The notes beneath the pieces were generated by a model. It ran no database searches and was not told the DNA's origin. It saw nothing but the letters and a program-made list of their open reading frames with translations. Positions 56,641 to 64,000 of a stretch of DNA of 64,000 bases are shown here, in pieces (position 1 is the first letter of the stretch; each line of letters begins with the position of its first letter). The position numbers and the translations under genes are program-made. Origin of the DNA: Candidatus Dietzia intestinipullorum (GTDB lineage: Bacteria; Actinomycetota; Actinomycetes; Mycobacteriales; Mycobacteriaceae). The stretch covers positions 1-64,000 of the forward strand of contig DWWP01000015.1 in assembly GCA_019119635.1 (NCBI GenBank), given 5' to 3'.

Positions 56641-56722
56641 GCGGGGCGATTTCCCGGAACAGCTATGTCGGCGGCCCCGGTGGGATATAAGTGACATCCA
56701 ACACTGTGGAAGTGGTGGGCGC

Positions 56723-58003
56723 GTGGGCAAGGCGATCAGGACACCGATGGCGGCGCTCCTCGTCGTCGTCATGGCGCTCTCCCCCGGCGCGGCCTCGGCC
56801 GCGGTCGGCGGTTCACCCGTGGCCAGCGCCGTGCCGGTCACCGCACCGGAGGTCGTCGAGGACAACCCCCACGGCGAACACAGCGGGGGCTTCGCCTCCG
56901 CACTGCCCACAGATTCTGCGACGCTGCGGGCCGCGCTCGAGCGGGCCCGGGCGTCTGGTGCCGCGCCGCATGCCTACGGGACGGTGACGCGCCAGTACTG
57001 GCTGGCAGTGGGCGCCGAGAACGCCGGGATCGACCTCGAGCAGTGGGACCCCGAGCGCGGACTCACCGCGAACCTCGACACCGTCGACAAGGTGTACGTG
57101 AACTACCTGCGGCTCGCGAATTCGCGACCGGACTACTACTGGGCCGGCATGGCGGGACTCGCGGGGATGTCGTTCGCGGCCGGATTCTGGGACCTCGACG
57201 AGATCGGCCGGCTGCTCACGGTGCCGGCCGTGCATCAGATGGGGCTCGCGGTCGGCGGCGCGCTCGACGACCTGCCGTGGCAGCTCGCGCGCGACATGCC
57301 CAGGGACCTCCACCTGCTGGCCACCGTCGGCCCCACGCTCACCCGGGCGGACATCGACTGGTACCTGCACCGCCTGCTGGTGATGCAACGGCACATCTTC
57401 ATGGACATGATCCCGCTCCACGAGGCGTACGCGGCCGAGGGGATGCCCGCGGTCGAGGAGCTGGCGGCGAGCGGGGCGTACGACGACTACGTGATCGACG
57501 CCTGGCGGATGCTCGACGCCGGTGGCGCCGCGGACCTCGCCGAGGCACTGGTGCGGATGGCCTCGCGGGAACAGAACCAGATCATCGCGGATCAGTGGGA
57601 TGCCACCGCGGCGGGCCACGACCCCGGGGCGGCCGCGGGCCGCGGGGCCGTCGGGCGGGTGCTCACCTACATCACCACGGTCGGCGGCAGCCCCGACATC
57701 CCGGGCGCGCGCAGTCTGGGGCGGTTCCGCCCGCTGACCGTGCGCGCGCAGGTGGACGGGCAGCCGATGGCGGTCCACACTCCCCTGCCCGCGTTCAACT
57801 GGGCCGACCGCGAACCGCGGTGGGAGTACATCGAGCAGGAGCTCGTGCCGCGCCACCGCGAGCTGGTCCAGGACCGGCCCGCCGAGGCGCAGCAGGTGCT
57901 CGGCGTGGAGTTCCGCGAACGTGCCGAGCAGAACCGGATCCTGCAGCGACTGCCGCAGTTCATCGCGGAGATGACGAACGGCTGGGTGGTCACTCCGGAC
58001 TGA
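56723..58003 (+). CDS. Secreted protein of unknown function
   Basis: A 426-aa protein with a Sec signal: basic start MGKAIR, hydrophobic AALLVVVMALSPGAASA and an AXA cleavage site near residue 26. The mature protein is helical and rich in Trp, Asp and Arg, with NYLRLANSRPDYYWAGMAGLAGMSFAAGF, DLDEIGRLLTVP, WYLHRLLVMQRHIFMDMIPLHEAY and MASREQNQIIADQWD. I do not recognise a family and see no enzyme motif with certainty; the HRLLVMQRH and DMIPLHEA regions could hold conserved polar residues. GTG 56723 is used; no good SD is seen. Confidence 0.72.
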   Translation: MGKAIRTPMAALLVVVMALSPGAASAAVGGSPVASAVPVTAPEVVEDNPHGEHSGGFASALPTDSATLRAALERARASGAAPHAYGTVTRQYWLAVGAENAGIDLEQWDPERGLTANLDTVDKVYVNYLRLANSRPDYYWAGMAGLAGMSFAAGFWDLDEIGRLLTVPAVHQMGLAVGGALDDLPWQLARDMPRDLHLLATVGPTLTRADIDWYLHRLLVMQRHIFMDMIPLHEAYAAEGMPAVEELAASGAYDDYVIDAWRMLDAGGAADLAEALVRMASREQNQIIADQWDATAAGHDPGAAAGRGAVGRVLTYITTVGGSPDIPGARSLGRFRPLTVRAQVDGQPMAVHTPLPAFNWADREPRWEYIEQELVPRHRELVQDRPAEAQQVLGVEFRERAEQNRILQRLPQFIAEMTNGWVVTPD

Positions 58004-58086
58004 GGCGTGGGCGTTTCCGCGGCAGCGCGCGATCGACCCGGAGCAGCACCGAGATGATGCGACCCAGGTGACGGGGGCACGCCCCG

Positions 58087-58908
58087 TCAGGCCAGCGCGA
58101 CCTTCCGGTTCCACGAGCGCGCCGTCCGCCAGGCGCAGAACGCCAGCAGCAGGCCCATGGGCACCAGGAAGCCGAGGGGCATCACCTCACCGTCGGTGGC
58201 CCCGGCCGCCATCTCCCCCAGCACGTGGAAGGAGACCACCCCGACGGTGTCGCCGTCCATCCCCACGCCGAACGGGATGACGACCATGCCGATGAACGAC
58301 GCGACCTGAATACAGATGTAGAGCACCACGAACACCACGACCGGGCCGGCCGGCCCCATGCCGGCGAAGCGGCTCTCGTGACCCACGGACACGGCGAAGT
58401 AGTAGTAGATCGGCCAGATCAGGAACGAGGCGACCATGAGCACGGCGCCCACGACGATCATCCACACCGGGGCGACCTCTCGGATGGTGGACCAGAAACC
58501 ACCGAGCTCGGTGAGCGACGGCGTGTTGATCTGCCCCTGGAGCGACACCGCCCACCAGGCCGCCAGGCCGAGCACGACCGTGAGCACCAGCGCCGCGAAC
58601 GACGCGATGATCGCCCACGCCAACTTGGCCCGGAAGATGGTCGCCCCTCGCGCCGGGATCGAGTGCGTGAAGTAGCCGGTGCGGCCGTACCCCGACCGCC
58701 AGTAGTCCGCGGTCAGCAGGAGCTGCGTGGCCGGGACCAGGACGAACAACCCGAGCATGGCGAGCAGGACCCCCAGCTCGGACAGGAGCGGCCACCCCGT
58801 GGCAGCCAGCAGAGCGCCCAGGATCACGACCAGCGCGAGGATCCCGAACAGCATCCCGAGCGTGCCGCGCGTGCGCAGCCATTCGTGCTTGAGCAGTGTG
58901 GTGGTCAT
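58087..58908 (-). CDS. ABC transporter permease
   Basis: A 273-aa membrane protein with six predicted helices (LGMLFGILALVVILGALLA, ELGVLLAMLGLFVLVPATQLLLT, WAIIASFAALVLTVVLGLAAWWAV, VAPVWMIVVGAVLMVASFLIWPIYYYF, VVFVVLYICIQVASFIGMVVIPFGV and a final one). It overlaps the ATPase gene by 4 bp (ATGA). It belongs to the second YtrA-type GntR/ABC module of the window. Substrate unknown. Confidence 0.83.
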   Translation of the reverse strand: MTTTLLKHEWLRTRGTLGMLFGILALVVILGALLAATGWPLLSELGVLLAMLGLFVLVPATQLLLTADYWRSGYGRTGYFTHSIPARGATIFRAKLAWAIIASFAALVLTVVLGLAAWWAVSLQGQINTPSLTELGGFWSTIREVAPVWMIVVGAVLMVASFLIWPIYYYFAVSVGHESRFAGMGPAGPVVVFVVLYICIQVASFIGMVVIPFGVGMDGDTVGVVSFHVLGEMAAGATDGEVMPLGFLVPMGLLLAFCAWRTARSWNRKVALA

Positions 58909-59624
58909 CGGTACGTCTCCCTAAAGATCTGATCGAGGCTGGCTGCGTGCGTGCCGCGCAGGTCGTCGGCGTCGCCCTGCAGCTGGACGCGGCCGTGGCG
59001 CATCATCACCACGGCGTCGAGGATCGGCTCGAGGTCGTGCACCAGGTGCGTGGAGATCAGCAGGAGCGAGTCCTCGGACAGGGTGCGCAGGATGCCGTCG
59101 AGGATGAGCTGCCGGGCGGCCGGGTCGACGCCCGAGATGGGCTCGTCGAGCAGGAACACCCGCGCGTCGCGGGACATGGCCAGTGAGATCTGCACCTTCT
59201 CGCGCATGCCCTTGGACATCTCCTTGAGCCTGCTGGTCTCGGAGAGCCCGAAGAACCCGATGAGGTCACGCGCCTTCTCGACCTGGAAATCGGCGAAGAA
59301 GTCGCGGTACAGCTCCAGGCAGTAGCTCACCCGCGCGGCGTCGGGCAGGAAGCTGGTGTCGGACAGGAAGGACACGAGCGCCTTGGACCGCGGCCCCGGC
59401 TCGTGTCCGCCGATCCGCACCTCGCCCTCGTATCCGGAGAGCACGCCGGCGAGGATCTTGAGCAGCGTGGTCTTGCCGCAGCCGTTCTCGCCCAGCAGAC
59501 CCACGACCTGCCCGGGCCCGAGCGAGACGTCGAACCCGTCGAGGGCGGCGATGCTGCCGTAGCGCTTGGTCAGGCCGGTCGCCTCGACGAGCGGGGCTGC
59601 GAGCGGGCTGGTGGATTCGCTCAT
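58905..59624 (-). CDS. ABC transporter ATP-binding protein
   Basis: A 239-aa ATPase: Walker A GENGCGKTTLL, a divergent signature EMSKGMREKVQ in place of LSGGQ, Walker B RVFLLDEPISGVD, H-loop ISTHLVHD. MSESTSP at 59624 is preferred because GGAGGAG lies about 8 nt upstream; the track start at 59669 would overlap the regulator gene by 44 bp. Works with the downstream permease and is probably controlled by the GntR protein encoded 1 bp upstream. Confidence 0.9.
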   Translation of the reverse strand: MSESTSPLAAPLVEATGLTKRYGSIAALDGFDVSLGPGQVVGLLGENGCGKTTLLKILAGVLSGYEGEVRIGGHEPGPRSKALVSFLSDTSFLPDAARVSYCLELYRDFFADFQVEKARDLIGFFGLSETSRLKEMSKGMREKVQISLAMSRDARVFLLDEPISGVDPAARQLILDGILRTLSEDSLLLISTHLVHDLEPILDAVVMMRHGRVQLQGDADDLRGTHAASLDQIFRETYR

Positions 59625-59625
59625 G

Positions 59626-60039
59626 TCAGGCTCCTCCGCGGTCCGGTACGTCAGTGGTGTGGTGGTCATGTCCGTCCTGCCTCTCGCCGTTCCATCTCTC
59701 CTCCAGAAGTTCGCGCGCCCGGGAGCGCTCCATCTTCAGTCCGCGGGCCCGGCGGATGAACTCGTCGGCGGCATCACTCGCGAGCTCGGCGCGCGTGGAG
59801 TCGATGCGCTCCTCGCTTCCGGTGACGAACCGGCCGCTCGCCCGTTCTGACCTGCACAGTTCGCGTCGCTCGAGTTCGGCCAGCGCGCGTTGCGCGGTGT
59901 TCGGATTGACGCCCAGGTCGGCCGCCAGCTCCCGGACGCCGGGCATCTTGCTGCCCGCCGCCCACTCCCCGGTGACGATGCGTCGCGAGAACTCCTCGAC
60001 GAGCTGCATCCAGATCGGGGATGAGGTGTCGAACTGCAT
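59626..60039 (-). CDS. GntR family regulator, YtrA subfamily
   Basis: A 137-aa regulator with SPIWMQLVEEFSRRIVTGEWAAGSKMPGVRELAADLGVNPNTAQRALAELERRELCRSERASGRFV, the GntR winged helix, and a short C-terminal helical tail (ADEFIRRARGLKMERSRARELLEE) typical of YtrA. First gene of the operon with the ABC exporter. A perfect TGTATTA-N6-TAATACA palindrome lies 21 bp upstream of the ATG. Related in layout to the regulator at 34360. Confidence 0.9.
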   Translation of the reverse strand: MQFDTSSPIWMQLVEEFSRRIVTGEWAAGSKMPGVRELAADLGVNPNTAQRALAELERRELCRSERASGRFVTGSEERIDSTRAELASDAADEFIRRARGLKMERSRARELLEERWNGERQDGHDHHTTDVPDRGGA

Positions 60040-60060
60040 CGGCGCCCCCGTCCGTGTTGG

Positions 60061-60080
60061 TGTATTAGTACCTTAATACA
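60061..60080. promoter_or_regulatory. Operator of the second GntR-ABC operon
   Basis: tgtatta-gtacct-taataca has perfect 7-bp arms. This AT-rich island in GC-rich DNA, just before the GntR gene, is likely both the -10 region and the autorepressor site. Confidence 0.72.
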
Positions 60081-60163
60081 GTGACACGACGAGGCGTCGA
60101 GGTCAAGAGTTGCCGGGTCAGGAGCGGGCGCCCGCCCACCCCCGCGAGCGCACACTCACCCGA

Positions 60164-60278
60164 TCGACCGCGTTTCTGGAGGCATCGGCCGAGTAGCCGT
60201 CACCAGAAACGCGGTCGACTTTCACGATTCGCGGTCGATACTCAAAGTTCGCGGTCGGTTCTCGCGGTTCGCGGTCGA
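60164..60278. repeat. 16-bp inverted repeat followed by 20-bp tandem GCGGTCGA boxes
   Basis: tcgaccgcgtttctgg (60164-60179) and ccagaaacgcggtcga (60203-60218) are perfect inverted copies with a 23-nt loop. From 60211 the box gcggtcga recurs at 60231, 60251 (as gcggtcgg) and 60271, exactly every 20 bp, each unit ending in ttc except the last. This lies in the 357-bp gap between the GntR operator and the hydroxylase-family gene. No ORF is credible here. Confidence 0.85.
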
Positions 60279-60283
60279 TCAGC

Positions 60284-60412
60284 AGACGGAGCGGGGCGGC
60301 GGACGCAGCGGGTGCGGCGGGGGCGGCGGACGCAGCGGACGCAGCGGGGACGGCGGGCGGCGGACGGAGCGGGGGCAGCAGGTGCGGCGGGGGCAGCAGA
60401 TGCGCCGGTCGG
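60284..60412. repeat. G-rich low-complexity tract
   Basis: About 130 bp of imperfect repeats built from ggcggacgcagc, ggtgcggcgg and gggggcagca, with several runs of four or five G on the plus strand. It lies just beyond the stop of the hydroxylase-family gene. The Ala/Pro-rich ORFs across it are artefacts of composition. Confidence 0.7.
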
Positions 60413-60437
60413 AGCAGGCCGTCGACCCGCGATGGGG

Positions 60438-61601
60438 TCACGCCTCGTATGCCGCCGTCTGCTGGGCCGACCACCCCGGCCCGCGCAACAGGTGCGAGAC
60501 GCGATCCCGCCACGTCCGCGCCCTGAAGACATCCCGGGCGATGCCCGCCCACTCGTGCGTGGCGATCCGCAGCGGGCTGAACGTGTCGATGTTCGTCGTG
60601 AGCCCGTAGACCACCTGGTCCGCCTCCGGCTCGAACGTGCCGAACAGGCGGTCCCACAGGATGAGGATGCTCCCGTGGTTGCGGTCGAGGTACTCGCGGT
60701 TGCTGCCGTGGTGCACCCGGTGGTGCGCGGGCGAGTTGAACACCTTCTCGAGCGGCCCGATCGAGCGGATGACCTCGGTGTGGATCCAGAACTGGTAGAT
60801 CAGGTTGACGGCGCGGGCGTCCTGGACGAGCGCGGGCCGCACGCCGAGCAGCGACAGCAGGCCGTACGGCACGGAGATGGTCAGCGCCTCGGCCACGGGC
60901 TGCCGCAGGGCGGTCGAGAGGTTGTAGCGCTCGCTAGAGTGATGCACGACGTGCATGGCCCACAGCCAGCGACTCTCGTGGTCGAGGCGGTGGTTCCAGT
61001 AGTAGAGGAAGTCCCAGCCGAGGATCGCGACCGCGTAGGCGAGCGGTCCCTTCCCTAGGTCGAACGGGCTGAGCCGGAACAGCTTCCTGCTCGCGGTCTC
61101 GGCGCTCCACAGCGTCGACACGGTGACGACGGTCGAGGCGAGCGCGGTGACCGCCGAGCTCCCGGTGATCCGGCGCAGTGCCGGCGGGAGCATGTGCTGG
61201 GCGTCCGGAACGGCCCGCTCGTCGTCGTCGCCCCCGAGGTCAGCATCGGATGCCCCGATCCGGGGGCTCGACGACGACAAGGTGCCCGCATCGAGCAGCC
61301 CGGTCGTCCGGGTGCGTCGCACGACGTCTCCCACGGTCGCGATGCCGGCGCCGGCCAGCGAGAGCCCCATAAGCACTGTGGCGTACCGGCCGGTGCGCGG
61401 TGTGACCGGGGCGAGCAGCGCACCGGTGATGTACGGAGCGACCAGGCTGCCCACGCCCATGGTGAGGCTGGCCATGGTGTCGGCGAACTCGTAGTCGCCC
61501 GCACGCCTCCCGCCGACCGGGTGGCGTCGCTGCCACGCGAACTCACCCGCCATCGCGGCGACGAACCCCGGGACGGCAAGGACCGTCAGATCAACCTTCA
61601 C
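60438..61601 (-). CDS. Fatty acid hydroxylase/sterol desaturase family protein
   Basis: A 387-aa di-iron membrane oxygenase fold. The histidine clusters are in NHRLDHE, MHVVHHSSERYN and HHRVHHGSNREYLDRNHG. Hydrophobic segments lie at the N-terminus (LAVPGFVAAMAGEF; GSLVAPYITGALLAP) and around YAVAILGWDFLYYWNH. Members hydroxylate or desaturate lipids; the substrate is unknown. I prefer GTG 61601 to the track GTG 61628 because TATCCT ends 7 nt upstream, matching other leaderless starts in this window. Confidence 0.85.
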   Translation of the reverse strand: MKVDLTVLAVPGFVAAMAGEFAWQRRHPVGGRRAGDYEFADTMASLTMGVGSLVAPYITGALLAPVTPRTGRYATVLMGLSLAGAGIATVGDVVRRTRTTGLLDAGTLSSSSPRIGASDADLGGDDDERAVPDAQHMLPPALRRITGSSAVTALASTVVTVSTLWSAETASRKLFRLSPFDLGKGPLAYAVAILGWDFLYYWNHRLDHESRWLWAMHVVHHSSERYNLSTALRQPVAEALTISVPYGLLSLLGVRPALVQDARAVNLIYQFWIHTEVIRSIGPLEKVFNSPAHHRVHHGSNREYLDRNHGSILILWDRLFGTFEPEADQVVYGLTTNIDTFSPLRIATHEWAGIARDVFRARTWRDRVSHLLRGPGWSAQQTAAYEA

Positions 61602-61717
61602 ACGGTCCAGGATAGTGACAAGCGCCACTACTCATGCTCACGAATCGGGGGGGGAGTACCGACTCGCACACCGCGACGGCTCTCCCCAGCGCGAACCGCG
61701 GCTCCTGACGCTGTCGA

Positions 61718-63211
61718 TCAGGCCTCCGCCTCGGCCGCCTCCTCGGCGAGCGCCTCCGCCACCGGAGCCTCGGTCTGACCGGTGTTGCGGAGGAACCACA
61801 CCCCCACCACGGTGATCAGCGAGATGGCGGCGCCGGCGATCAGGGCGTTGTGGACGCCGTTCATCTGCGCGCCGAGCTCGTCCCCGCTCTCGGCGCCGGC
61901 GACCTGGCCGAGCGTCATCACCGTGATGAACAGGGCCGTGCCGGAGGCGGCGGCGACCTGCTGCAGCGTGGTGAGCAGCGCGGAGCCGTGCGAGTAGAGG
62001 TGCGGCGGGAGCGAGCCGAGCGCCGACGTCATGAGCGGCGAGAAGAGCAGGGCCAGACCCACGGTCAGGGTCACGTGGAAGGCCACCACCATGCCGAGCG
62101 ACGAGTCCGCGCCGAGGGTCGTCATCCCCCACAGGCCCGCGGACGCGAGGATCGATCCGGGGATGATCAGGGGGCGCGGGCCGACCTTGTCGTAGAGGCG
62201 ACCGACAAACCAGCCGAGAACGCCCATCACCAGCCCGCCGGGCAGCAGCACGAGGCCGGCCTCGAGCGTGGTGGAGCCGAGCACCTGCTGCATGTAGATC
62301 GGCAGCAGGATCAGGACGCCGAACAGCGACATCATGGCGATGAGCATGAGCACCAGCGCCACGGTGAACGTCGGGGACGCGAACGCCCGCACGTCGAGGA
62401 GCGCGTTGTCCTTGAGCGCGAGCTGGCGCCACACGAACACCGAGAGCGAGAGTGCGCCCACGATCACGGGGATCCACGGCGAGATCAGGGCATTGCCCAT
62501 CGCGGCCTCGCCGATCGAGCTCAGGCCGTAGATCAGGCCGGCGAACCCGAGGGCGGACAGGACGCCCGAGAAGATGTCGAGCGGGACCTCGCGGGTCTCG
62601 GTGACGTTGCGGATCAGGGCGCCGCCGGCGACCAGGGCCAGCACCGCGATCGGCAGGACCGACCAGAACATCCAGCGCCAGCTCAGCGAGTCCAGGACCA
62701 CGCCGCCGACGGTCGGGCCGATGGCCGGGGCCACGGCGATGACGATCGAGATCACGCCCATGGTCCGGCCTCGACGGTCGGCGGGCACCACGTTGAGCAC
62801 GGTGGTCATGAGCAGCGGCATCATGATCGCGGTGCCGACGGCCTGGACCACGCGGCCGGCGACGAGCATCGGGAACACCACCGCCAGCGAGGCCAACACG
62901 GTGCCTGCGGTGAACGTGCTCATCGCGATGATGAAGACCGTCCGCAGCGGCAGCCGCACGAGCATCCACCCCGTGAACGGGATGACCACGGCCATCGTCA
63001 ACATGAACGCGGTGGTGAGCCACTGCGCGGTGGCGGCGGTGACCTCGAACTCGACCATCAGGTCGGGAAGCGCCACCGACATGATGGTCTCGTTGAGGAT
63101 CACCACGAACGCGGCGGCCACGAGCAGCGCGATCAGTCGGATGGTGGCGCCGGGCAGGGGCGCGGAGTCCGCGGCGCTGGTGCGATCGGCGGCTGTGGAC
63201 TGAGACGTCAC
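61718..63211 (-). CDS. MFS transporter, DHA2 (EmrB/QacA-type) drug exporter
   Basis: A 497-aa fourteen-helix proton antiporter. LNETIMSVALPDLMVEFEVTAATAQWLTTAFMLTMAVVIPFTGWM is in outline the DHA2 start, and GRVVQAVGTAIMMPLLMTTV and APAIGPTVGGVVLDSLSWRWMFW are motif C and its neighbours. Members export dyes, antibiotics or other amphiphiles. An acidic Ala/Glu-rich tail follows the last helix. No regulator gene is adjacent inside the window. The 177 bp upstream hold no recognised element. Confidence 0.92.
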   Translation of the reverse strand: MTSQSTAADRTSAADSAPLPGATIRLIALLVAAAFVVILNETIMSVALPDLMVEFEVTAATAQWLTTAFMLTMAVVIPFTGWMLVRLPLRTVFIIAMSTFTAGTVLASLAVVFPMLVAGRVVQAVGTAIMMPLLMTTVLNVVPADRRGRTMGVISIVIAVAPAIGPTVGGVVLDSLSWRWMFWSVLPIAVLALVAGGALIRNVTETREVPLDIFSGVLSALGFAGLIYGLSSIGEAAMGNALISPWIPVIVGALSLSVFVWRQLALKDNALLDVRAFASPTFTVALVLMLIAMMSLFGVLILLPIYMQQVLGSTTLEAGLVLLPGGLVMGVLGWFVGRLYDKVGPRPLIIPGSILASAGLWGMTTLGADSSLGMVVAFHVTLTVGLALLFSPLMTSALGSLPPHLYSHGSALLTTLQQVAAASGTALFITVMTLGQVAGAESGDELGAQMNGVHNALIAGAAISLITVVGVWFLRNTGQTEAPVAEALAEEAAEAEA

Positions 63212-63388
63212 GGGTCGTCCTTATGGGGAATTCGTACTGCGGTAAGGGTGCAAAACCAGGGGCGACGCCACGCCGCGCACACCGGACGCACGCAATCTAC
63301 ACGAACACTCCCGGCCGACGCCCGTCAAGTGACCAGCATTACCGCGCGACATCGCCTGCGGCAGCGGACCGCTCCCCCAACCGGGACG

Positions 63389-64000
63389 TCAGGACGGTGA
63401 CGGGAGCAGAGCCGTGCGTCCGCCGTCGAGCACGATGATCTCCCCCGTGAGGAATCCGGCCTTCTCGCTCGCGAGGAAGACAGCCAGGTCGCCCACGTCG
63501 GTGGGGCGCCCGGTCCGGCCGACCGGATGGAGGGCCGCGAGTGCCGCGCGCGCAGCCACCGGGTCGGGGTTCGAGTCGAGGTAGGTCTCGCTGAGGTCCG
63601 AATCGATCCACCCCGGCGCGATGGCGTTGCACCGGATGCCGTCGGAGCCCAGATCCACGGCGAGGGCACGCGTCATGCCGTGGATGCCGGCCTTGCTGGC
63701 GCAGTAGGCCGCGTGCTGGGGGTTCGCCCCCAGCCCCTCGATCGACCCGATGTTGATGATGCTCCCGCCGCCCCGCGCCGTCATCAGCGGTGCGACCGCC
63801 CGGGCCAGGAACAGGGGCGCCTGCAGGTTCACCGCGGCCATGAGTTGCCATTCCTGCGGCGTGATCTCGGCCAGGGTGCGCTCGAACATGATCCCGGCGT
63901 TGTTGACCGCGATGTCCACCCCGCCGAAGCGCTCGACGACCTCGTCCACGGCGTGCGGGATCGCCGCGGGGTCGCCGAGGTCGGCGACGATCCCGGCGAC
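63389..64000 (-). CDS. SDR oxidoreductase (partial, 5' end beyond window)
   Basis: C-terminal 203 residues of a short-chain dehydrogenase. NNAGIMFERTLAEITPQEW, the Ser in NIGSIEGLGANPQH, Tyr/Lys in YCASKAGIHG and TGEIIVLDGGRTA are present; the nucleotide-binding GxxxGxG must lie beyond position 64000. The frame is open to the edge (VAGIVADLGDPAAIPH upstream of the track start), so the ATG at 63949 given in the track is internal. Confidence 0.85.
   Translation of the reverse strand, partial: VAGIVADLGDPAAIPHAVDEVVERFGGVDIAVNNAGIMFERTLAEITPQEWQLMAAVNLQAPLFLARAVAPLMTARGGGSIINIGSIEGLGANPQHAAYCASKAGIHGMTRALAVDLGSDGIRCNAIAPGWIDSDLSETYLDSNPDPVAARAALAALHPVGRTGRPTDVGDLAVFLASEKAGFLTGEIIVLDGGRTALLPSPS

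Noticed and set aside
60118-60657. Ala/Pro-rich ORFs over the G-rich tract
   Set aside because: Low-complexity translation of imperfect GC repeats in several frames, without start signals.

Overview
The window is high-GC DNA with many GTG starts, 1-4 bp start/stop overlaps and TANNNT -10 boxes directly upstream of start codons. This, with mycothiol S-conjugate amidase (mca), CE1758/CE1759-type flavoenzymes, an Rv1109c-type lipid-droplet protein, PIN-PhoH and a short Z-isoprenyl synthase, points to a mycolic-acid actinobacterium of the Mycobacteriales; a Dietzia- or Rhodococcus-like genome is my best guess. From ychF to the second thiolase the core order (ychF, DUF6542, ispH, Rv1109c-like, xseA/xseB, DUF4245, glpX, fumC, phoH2, glyA, coaA, uppS, mca, DUF4307, greA, SGNH hydrolase, thiolase) follows, from memory, the M. 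tuberculosis Rv1112 to Rv1074c neighbourhood, so accessory blocks stand out against it.

Region 1 (1 to about 8.3 kb) is an integrated mobile element or its remnant: a coiled-coil membrane protein, a small ORF, antirestriction protein ArdA, a large serine integrase broken by an in-frame amber codon, and a complete type III restriction-modification pair (mod-res). It abuts the 3' end of ychF, whose last residues look replaced. Region 2 (8.3-19.8 kb) is core: GTPase, AI-2E-type permease, isoprenoid enzyme IspH, exonuclease VII, gluconeogenic GlpX, fumarase and PhoH2.

Region 3 (20.0-30.9 kb) is a nine-gene catabolic cluster with a divergent TetR regulator. It holds an acyl-CoA synthetase, an MHS-family permease, an APH-fold kinase, two SDRs, two acyl-CoA dehydrogenases, a thiolase and a MaoC hydratase. 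The gene set matches the logic of 4-hydroxyacid catabolism (LvaA/LvaC of Pseudomonas, mammalian ACAD10/11): activate, phosphorylate the 4-hydroxyl, eliminate phosphate to an enoyl-CoA, then beta-oxidise.

Region 4 (31-46.6 kb) carries glyA, coaA, a decayed HIT gene with a 53-bp palindrome, a YtrA-type GntR/ABC module, two PH-domain membrane proteins, MOSC, uppS and DAHP synthase. DAHP synthase is preceded by a 25-codon leader peptide with Tyr-Trp-Arg-Phe-Met-Trp and alternative RNA pairings, which looks like an attenuator. A flavin monooxygenase/reductase pair, mca and DUF4307 follow. Region 5 (46.6-53.4 kb) is greA with an early hairpin in its leader, then an McrBC-like pair whose McrC appears to have lost all its nuclease residues, then SGNH hydrolase and thiolase. 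Region 6 (53.4-64 kb) holds a Bax-inhibitor protein, a KstD-like flavoprotein, an unknown secreted protein, a second GntR/ABC module, a repeat-rich intergenic stretch, a fatty-acid-hydroxylase family protein, a DHA2 exporter and an SDR cut by the window end.

No rRNA, tRNA, CRISPR array or IS element was recognised.
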